From positions 29,495,592 through 29,559,591 of the forward strand of contig NC_089314.1 in assembly GCF_036669915.1 (NCBI RefSeq): a stretch of DNA of 64,000 nt. The letters run 5' to 3'. This DNA comes from Pocillopora verrucosa (lineage: Eukaryota > Cnidaria > Anthozoa > Scleractinia > Pocilloporidae). A program made the position numbers and the translations under genes. The notes below the pieces were generated by a model. That model worked only from the letters and a program-made list of their open reading frames with translations, ran no database searches and was not told where the DNA came from. The first letter of the stretch is position 1, and each line of letters opens with the position of its first letter. Shown here piece by piece: positions 56,396 through 64,000 of this stretch.

Positions 56396-56472
56396 GGCTC
56401 CTCTTTGGTGATGAGTTTGCTTAAGTTACTACTCTGTTAATGAGTAGGAGGGCTAAGAAACTGAAAACTGCT
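56396..56472. other. SPATA2 3' UTR start
   Basis: Short non-coding spacer between the SPATA2 stop codon and the MITE-like repeat. Confidence 0.4.
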
Positions 56473-56680
56473 TGAACCCTTTACATCCTAACATCAGTAT
56501 GCATATTCTCCGTACTGTTTTCTATACGTTTTCTGAGGTGCTGACATGGAGAATTTGTCTAACAATTAAGAGCTTCTTTAGTTTAGTTGTTTCCCTTATT
56601 CTCATGACCTGAATGCTTTATTCAGGGGTGATGTTTTAAGGAGAAATAAGATGTTAGTCACTTAGGGGTTAAAGGGGTAA
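56473..56680 (+). mobile_element. MITE-like repeat, family 2
   Basis: TGAACCCTTTACATCCTAAC to TTAGGGGTTAAAGGGGTAA. It is the best-preserved of three copies (others at 519 and 39675) and shows near-complete inverted ends. It lies in the SPATA2 3' flank. Confidence 0.8.
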
Positions 56681-59218
56681 ATGAGTGAAAAACTCTAATG
56701 CTTTCTATTGAGCGAAGGATGACAGCGATTACAGTATATGGTCAACTTCCGTAACTGAGTCGTTCGACACCAAAGTACTTTAAGTACTGGATATTTTAGT
56801 TACTTTGCTAGAGGGTTTGAACTAGTTTCATACTATGAAGGAGTGCGAAGAAGAATGTGCAGACAGTATTCAGGCGAGAATGATGGTCTGAAGGACTGAG
56901 TTTCATTCAGGTCATAATCTCATTCACAGTTGTTCCGTGGGTTATCACGCAACGTTTCCTGCCTCCAACCGAACGTTCCATTTCCATCACTCTTTGGGTT
57001 AATCGAGAAGATCATACCAGAAAAGTAAAAATTACGTAACGTTTCGTGCGGTAATGTTGATCTGGCATACACATTACTGATCATACGATCGGTTTATTTT
57101 CCATTTGAAAACCTCGCTTCGATTTCAGCCCCCTCGCTGAGAGGTGACTGTGTGTGATACTTACGGACTCCGTCGTGAACTCTGATATTTTCAACCCACA
57201 TTTTACATTAGACCTTAACCACCACAACAGCAAACTCCAGCATTTTTTACGATTACTTGTTGATAGCTGTCATTAAAATGACTTTTGGCCTTAAATAAGC
57301 ACCTCATAGTTTTCGAGTTGCTGTACTAGTTCAGTCTTGTGTGCTTAACTTTTTGTTTCGTAATATAACAGAGCTAGGTTTAGTCATCGTGAGGGGAGAT
57401 GGATTGCCTTAACCTGTATAAACGACTACTCGAGAGGATTAAGAGAGATTTGTTTTCTTTCGCACAGACCTTTGAAGTAACTGTGGCTTCTTAACTCCAA
57501 AGGCAAACCCACAAACTAGCGTCATCCCATCGTGATCGGTGTAAAGAATGATTGAACTAGAGAGATTTTTAAATCGCGTTCATCGTATAGCCCAGGAATT
57601 AAATGTATCATTACGTCAATAAAAAAATGCTTAAATGGTTGTTCATGTCCAAACTGTTCGATTACAAACATTTTTTATTGGACTTAAATACTTTCACCCA
57701 TCAGCCATTAAAACTCAGGCGAAAAGATTTAGGCGGAGAGGTCCACATTTTCAACAAACGTGTATCAACAAGAGGCGTACGTGCTCTTGTTACATTTTTC
57801 ATCCGTGAGTCTCACGTGTTGTTACTTACAGAACTAATTGCGGGTGAAAATGAGTTCTGAAAGCTGAGTCGAGCCACTTACGGCCTGAATCTTAGAGACT
57901 CGGTGTACGTTGATTTGAACTAGAAGATAGAATTTCAAAAACGTTCAAGAGTGGCAGAAAAAGAGAAGTTAGAGAGAATGTAAACATTTAAGGGTATATT
58001 TTAACAGGTAGGCAAAGAAAAGCACCCATCAACTGGTTCAAACATTGGATTTTTTAATTAAAGAACTCACAGAGATTCAAAATAGACCGGATTGTTTACT
58101 CAGCCAATCAACTGGCTGTACTATGGTGCCAACTGACATTGCCATCTATAAAACAAGGATAAAACTCTACAGCATACGTCTCATTACAAAACAACCCAGT
58201 TCTAAATAGGTGTACCCCGTATCCTTGGTTTCTTTACTAGCAAAGTAATTAATATTCTTCAAACAAGAAGCAACAATTGTAGACTTTTCATGTTATGTGG
58301 CAGTATTATCATAGAATCCATTTGAAGTCAGGACAACAAGACCTGCTTGTGACCGGAAAGGAAATACTGCACATTTAACATAGTTCATTATTAACAAGGA
58401 CAAATTATTCCCTAACAAATATACAAAATTACCGCCAAATCGTCAGCGACAGAAGGTGATGCTTTCTCATAGAGGACGGCTGTCTAATTGTCAACTTAGA
58501 AGCTCAGATGATACTCAGCTATACGCCCCCTACAATCACTGATTATTTGGTATACTTTAGAGCTCGTACCTCTTATAGCATTATTTGCGAGGAGAATCTA
58601 CTACTGATCATTCGTGGAAATCAGGAGAGAAAAAGATCAAAACAATGTTTGGGTGATCAGTTAGTTTATGTGCAATTCAAGTTCAGTGCGAGTCATGAAA
58701 TTACGCAGAATTCACAAACGACAATGAAACGTATTGTCATTATTTAGAAAAAATCTTAGGACTGTTTATAATTACAAATTTGTTAAAATATACTTTTTAA
58801 GAGAATAAAAGTAGTAAAAACTGACATCAAAACATTGCTTGTTTACCTTTAGAGAGAAAAGGAAATCCGTGATAGCTCAACTATTTTGTTGGAAGTTTTA
58901 GTTGATGGAAATATATTACAAGAGGAATGTACCAGTAGTATGAAGATGGATCAACTACACCACCGTTAGTTGGTCAAAATCTACAATTCGTTGTTGATAC
59001 CAACATGGGAAGAGAAATAAACTTTACAATGTCCTAAAACTCACAATTTTTATATACAAATATCCAGATTTCACTACTCGTTCACCGTCGCTACAAAACA
59101 ACCCTTCATGAATCCACGTGTTGAACAGCCTGCCTTGCATCGAAGTATCCAATAAGACTATTTCTTTGTAAAAAAATATAATTACTGATAAATTCTGTTT
59201 AAATTAAGTTAACAAGGG
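56681..59218. other. Intergenic DNA between SPATA2 and FHOD (convergent genes)
   Basis: No supported exon. A polyadenylation-type AATAAA occurs at 57618. A CCAATC..CTATAAAAC pair near 58103-58153 could be a promoter-like chance match. The 3' UTRs of the two convergent genes presumably occupy part of this stretch. Confidence 0.4.
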
Positions 59219-62200
59219 TCATTTGGTTTCCATATTATTCATATACTGTTTAGTTAGCTTTTCAATATCTTCAGGACTAATACCACTTTTAAGTGTCCTT
59301 CGAGCTGTGAAAAAAAAAACAGTTAAATGTGAGAAAAGATTAATCCTGGTTTTCGATAGAGCTTTACTACTCTTTCAGAATGAAATGCTCGTAGTTAATA
59401 AGTCCCCATACATTTTCTCTCACTGAAAAAGAGAGGCACTGTATAAAAACACATCACAATGATTCGCGACGCGGCCAGATAATCTTCAAGCCACGTTCGA
59501 TTATTGTACGAGAAGATAAGCCGAGCTACTTCTTCCCTTCAAACGCACTGCACTGCATTTTTTTACTGCCCTGTGGCCAAATAACTCTACGTACACACTA
59601 AATCGTGGCGGGAACATTCGGCTCCAAAACTATCTGCTTTCCCTCTATTACCCTCCTAATCTGCTAACTTACTAACCTGATTTTCTATTGGAAGCCCTGG
59701 GTCGCTTTCTTCCCTGTCTTGTTCTTGAATCCGGAACTGTCGCCGACTTGGCCAGCGTGTTGATCACTTCATCAGTAGTGTCGTCTTGAAATTCATCTAG
59801 TGTTTGTATGCCAGAATTAGTGCGAGAGGGACCAGCGCTCTTGATCCTGTTCCGTGTTCCCGGCAGTGTGGCGCTTTTCAACTTCTCTCTTGCGTTATCC
59901 GTTTCATCGCCATTAGATATGAGAGCTTTACGAAACGCTTCGATGTTTTCCTCAGCGGATACCTTGGCGGCAACTGAGTAAGACTGGGAACAACAAAAAC
60001 GAACGGGGAATTTATGACAATACAATCACGAAATATTTCTACTAAAATACAGTTATCTTCCCTTACAGTAATGGTAGTTCTTAAAGTATTAGGTCCAAAT
60101 GTAAGTCGTTACCTCTGTTTCTGTTATAAGCTTTCCTCTCGTCTTGCTACGTTCCCTCATGTTCTCTTTCTTCTTCTTCATCTGAATCACGCGTTCCCTG
60201 GTGGTTCGGTATTCCAAAGAAAACTCACTGATAATCTTGCAAAACTCGTTCACCTGGTAAAACAGAATGACGTTGACAATTTAAGTAAACTCTTCATTTG
60301 CCAGCATAACCAAATCAACGTTAGCAGTTAAATTCCGAGCTGTGTGACTTCAAATAACGCGCAACAAACTAACACATACTACCCATGCCATGTTACCTTG
60401 GTCTTGTTCGCTACACTTGACTGTAGTCCAAGGTACAACAACATCTTGTGAAATCTTTAAAAAACAATCATGAAAATAATAATTGATAAACGGGCGCCCA
60501 AGTTTATGCCAAGACAATTACTGTACTGGTTTCGAAGTATCCCCTCAGGCAAAGTATGAATTAAAATAAATATGTGCGTTACCTGCACACCTTCAAAATA
60601 TGTTTTTCTGAGTGTAATTCTGGTTTAAAGTCGTAGCTTTTCATCTTCGTCCGTGAAGAATTGTGTCGATTATTTCCTCCGAGTGCTTTGCACGATTTTT
60701 CTAATCGATTTTTTTAACGTTTGTGAAAATTAGAGAGCACATGATCAGGGATGTGTCTAACCTGTTGATGACCCGTCTGTGGACAACTTTGAGGATTGTG
60801 CTCCGCTCCTGAGCGTCTGCTAAGAATTCACTCATTCTAGAAAAAGAGAGGCAGTTTAACCAGTCAGGCTAAACTTTCTCTTCAATAAATTAAAAAGTCA
60901 TAGCCAATACAAAAAAGCTTTCTTCCTATTTTAACAACTAGCTTGAGTCAAAATTTGACATTTTTGACTAAAGTCGTGCGACATTTGGTGTGAAAACTAC
61001 TTACGCAGTAACGAGAAAAATGAAAACATTAAACAGAAGCAGAAAATAATGAAATAAAGCCGCGGTCTGCGTACTTAACTCTGTATTTCGCGCCGGTATT
61101 ACCTGTTGATGTGTCTATTAAAAGTGAATATTGGTAGTGCGTTACCAACACTTAACAGCTCTATTATTTTCTTAAAAGATGCGCAATGATAATAAAAATT
61201 TAAAGCTGGCTATCTCATTAGCTTACTATCACATCAAACTAGCTCGAAGGTTTTTTTTTTTTTTTAAACTCGTGGTCTCTTTGACTTACTTGCTTTTGAG
61301 TTGTTTGGTGCTGTCATGTTTGGCAACAATACTCAAGTATTCCCAAGACTTTTTACAGTTTTCACGCAGTTTCTTTAAGTTATCCATCACCACATCAAAG
61401 TCCACCTTAACGCAAAAACAATACGAGCAATTATTGAAACGTCGATGATAAGATAAGGTAACTCACAGAACATAACTACACATAGAAGCTCAGTAAAACG
61501 GGAGGTCTTTCGCTCTAACGAAGGGCTAACGCTCGAAACGTCAGCTTAGCAACTCTTTAGGGTTGCCAACTCACATTACCAACTCAGACGATAAAACTGA
61601 ATTATCATGTTACACTTCCCCACTGAAGCAGCTCCACAATTTCTTTATAAACTTGCCCTCTTTATTGATTTGTCAGTCTGTCTGTCTGTCTGTCTGTCTG
61701 TCATTCAGTCAGAAATGACGAGCAGTCTTGTCAGGCACTCAGTTGCAAAAGTACCACTCGCTCGTTAGCTCAATCAGTACGAACTTCGATGATCAATCAA
61801 CCACCGGACTGACAGTCACTCAAACAAAAAGCTATATCAGATCACGTACCCTAGAGCTGCGATGTAAGGCTCCTAAGTCACTATAAAAATCAGTGGAGTT
61901 TGGAAATTTGTCCATCACCATACAGCACAAGTGATATAACAACGACTGCTTGTGCACTGTGTCTTTTACTTCTGGTACTTTTGCCAGATAGTCCAACTGG
62001 AACCCCTTCACCTGTAATCAAATCAGCAACAGTCTGAATCACATTGCACTGAGAATTGAATGACAAACGAAACTAAAGTTGCACAAAATTTAGGACAAAT
62101 TCACTCTTGGTTAAATTCTGTTAAATTTTCTTTTTAAAGATCACATAAGTTCAGTACCTTTTTTCCATTCAAGAAGTTTCCAATTGCAAGGAGAGTGGCC

Positions 62201-64000
62201 AATATATGTTTGAAGGTGTCGTTGTTATGCAGTTCTTGTACAGACTCCTTTAAATCCATTAGAGGCTCCGCTACCTCCTGAAAATCAATCAAACACCGTA
62301 CTTTAGTCTGACTTGAATTATCACCAAGCATTGAGTGAGGTGAAAAAAATCTCCTTGGTTTCGGTCGTAAAGATTTCTCACCCTTTCTAGCTGATCATAG
62401 TCAAGCTTAAAGGCCCACAGATGCAAACGCGGCGCCAGTTCGTTAATGGAGGACATTGTTAGCAGGAACTGCTCAGCTGTCCCCAAAGGCACGTCTGGGT
62501 TTGACATATGAGCCTCCTGTATCTTGGTTTTCTCTTCCGCCGTTGGTTGTAACTGGAGCAATTTCTACAGAAAGAAAATAACACTTCATCAGTGAAACCA
62601 ACTAGCCCCGGTTGTTCGAAGGTCAGATAACGCTATCCAAAGGATTAATCTCCATGCGGTGGACAACGCTATACGTTTTGTTATCACTTATCCGCGGGAT
62701 AGCGATTTATCCGTTGAATAGCTCTATCCGGCCGTTATACAACTGGACCTTGGACATCATAAAACACTGAGAAAAACAAATAAGAACGACTTACTAATCG
62801 TTTTGAGGGTTCTTACCTATTCAAAAAAATGCGTAGTGGAGAATTTGAAAAGAACAAAGAAACTGTCCATAGAGAGAGACTCAACTGTAATTTTGAAGAA
62901 GCTCGTTCGATTCGAATTTTCTTGCATCTGTCAAGCATTGTCAGGTCGATTGACTGGGTCTGAAAGAGCCCCTTTATCATCTTTTATTACATCCAGTAAG
63001 CGTAGTGTGAAAATTTGCGGTTACACTGACAGAACTGCTTGATACCTTAACAGCTGCTCTGAAATTGAAACGGTCGTCTTGTTTTCATTGCGAATAGAAA
63101 AGTATTCAGCCTAGGAATAAATTTGAAATTTCACAGACATAGTACTTCACCTACAACAAAATGGTGTACTTCACGATAGCTTCTCATGCAAGGTAAATTA
63201 ACAGATAGCGTTGCATGATCGTAATAATACTTACATCAATCCCCTCCCTATCGATTACGGCACTGTCCATCGCCAGAATAGCTTGCTTCAAAGCTCTGAT
63301 GGGTGGTAACTTGGTCAAACCAATGTTAATCGCTTGAGATCGCTTCATTTCCAGAACAACTATTTCCTTCTTTTTGTCTTTATCTTCACCCTCGCCTTTC
63401 TACAAGGAAAATAAGAAACCTCGATAAAAGGCAGATGTATTTGGGGTTTAGCACATTTCCGATCTAGAACTTCCTTCAACTCTAAATGAAAGGAAAAGCT
63501 ATCACAGTATTTAAATTCTGAAGCTGAATTTTACGCAACACGACAGCAACATACACAGCGTTTTTAAAAAGGAAGGCTCTGTACCCCTGACCTTTTCGTC
63601 CTACCATTTGTAAATACGATCACCTCTTTGTTTCACACGCTCGTTTATTTGACCACCCTTAATAACCACCCAATTTTCCAGGTCAATTAGTGGTCAAAGT
63701 AAAGGGGTCCTACCATACTTTTTTTTGCGGGTAATTATTTATTAAGAGGAAATCTACGCTAGTGGGAGAACGAAGTAAACAAAACTTACTTTCGAATATT
63801 GTAATAGTTATGACAGTTCCTCACCTTTACTTTAGCAGTCGTTTTGTTCTCAAACAAGTGTTCCAGTTTTTTGGTATCAACATCCACAGAATCAATACTT
63901 CCCCAAATTGTCTTGTTTACACCGTTTATAAGGGGTGAATTCTTAACCTCTTGCCAAAATAAACGAACCAATTTTTTCTTCGGATTAGCATCATTCACAA
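59219..64000 (-). CDS. FHOD: FHOD-family formin, C-terminal half (FH2 domain and DAD); 5' end outside the window
   Basis: FHOD formins cap and bundle actin filaments and act in stress fibres and sarcomeres. Exons 64000(cut)-63825, 63399-63235, 62564-62382, 62277-62158, 62011-61850, 61405-61290, 60836-60762, 60454-60397, 60253-60113, 59983-59677, 59304-59219 join in frame to 528 residues. FH2 starts [23 protein letters not shown] and continues [70 protein letters not shown] and [12 protein letters not shown] basic helix follows ([21 protein letters not shown]). The autoregulatory DAD is [12 protein letters not shown] with a basic RGRKRP-type tail, ending [17 protein letters not shown]. These match FHOD1/FHOD3 rather than DIA or DAAM formins. 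An in-frame TAG overlaps the last donor (TCAG|GTTAGT), so the final exon needs that splice. Confidence 0.95.
61500..61610 (+). mobile_element. Retroelement remnant with a degenerate hammerhead-ribozyme-like core
   Basis: CTAACGA (61515-61521), a GGGC-TAAC-GCTC mini-stem (61523-61534), GAAA (61535-61538) and CGTC (61539-61542) have the order and spacing of a hammerhead core. The canonical CTGANGA carries an A at the essential G. The downstream CAACTCTTTAGGGTTG can form a small hairpin. Such minimal hammerheads are known from Penelope-like elements and retrozymes. It lies in a FHOD intron. Confidence 0.45.
61676..61701. repeat. TCTG tetranucleotide microsatellite
   Basis: About six TCTG/GTCT units lie in the FHOD intron between exons encoding FH2 segments. 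Confidence 0.9.
62605..62749. mobile_element. MITE, family 3, second copy
   Basis: CCCGGTTGTTCGAA..GGTCAGATAACGCT on the left and the reverse complement of a GGTCCAGTTGTATAACGGCC-type end on the right. GATTTATCC and GATAGC sub-motifs match the copy at 16147-16291. It lies in a FHOD intron. Confidence 0.7.

Noticed and set aside
58103-58153. Promoter (CCAAT plus TATA) of an unknown gene
   Set aside because: No coding exon follows on the plus strand within 2 kb; likely a chance match.
59683-59700. FHOD protein ending at the TAG after NRKSG
   Set aside because: The TAG overlaps a GTTAGT donor. Splicing to 59304 restores the conserved RRTLKSG tail known at the end of FHOD proteins.

Overview
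The window is nuclear DNA of an animal, most likely an anthozoan cnidarian and probably a stony coral. The genes are split by many short GT-AG introns, intergenic DNA is AT-rich, and the genes recovered (METTL3, RIC8, SPATA2, FHOD, an SLC37A4-type exon) are animal genes. A TPR-CHAT gene and many small fold-back elements fit what is known of coral genomes. The organism is an inference; the sequence contains no species marker.

Layout. 0.5-1.2 kb: one minus-strand exon of a sugar-phosphate transporter, beside a small repeat. 2.1-6.7 kb: a large palindrome, then three diverged copies of one non-coding block, then a candidate TATA promoter. 6.76-14.57 kb: a plus-strand eight-exon TPR-CHAT gene whose last exon carries 16 nearly identical 120-bp TPR units before a caspase-like CHAT domain. 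14.6-20.1 kb: a gene desert with a dead non-LTR retrotransposon and a THAP-domain pseudogene. 20.3-23.2 kb: a 40-bp satellite of about 72 units with a 1,040-bp higher-order period. 23.2-25.9 kb: repeats only. 26.0-27.9 kb: a minus-strand coiled-coil gene that I do not recognise. 29.0-43.2 kb: the complete METTL3 gene on the minus strand, rebuilt as 22 exons that join in frame to 549 residues. 43.3-49.4 kb: RIC8 on the plus strand, head-to-head with METTL3 across 182 bp. 53.5-56.4 kb: SPATA2 with extra C-terminal zinc fingers. 59.2-64.0 kb: the 3' half of an FHOD formin on the minus strand, cut by the window edge.

How the genes relate. METTL3 (mRNA m6A writer) and RIC8 (G-alpha chaperone and exchange factor) share one short promoter region. 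SPATA2 belongs to the CYLD/linear-ubiquitin branch of inflammatory signalling, and FHOD is an actin nucleator. The most unusual locus is the TPR-CHAT gene: TPR-CHAT proteases are known effectors in some bacterial defence systems, and this copy has a homogenised repeat array and an intact-looking His-Cys pair. Its upstream flank contains the triplicated block, which may be duplicated 5' exon or promoter DNA.

All gene models were made by eye from splice sites, reading frame and remembered family motifs. No search or alignment was run.
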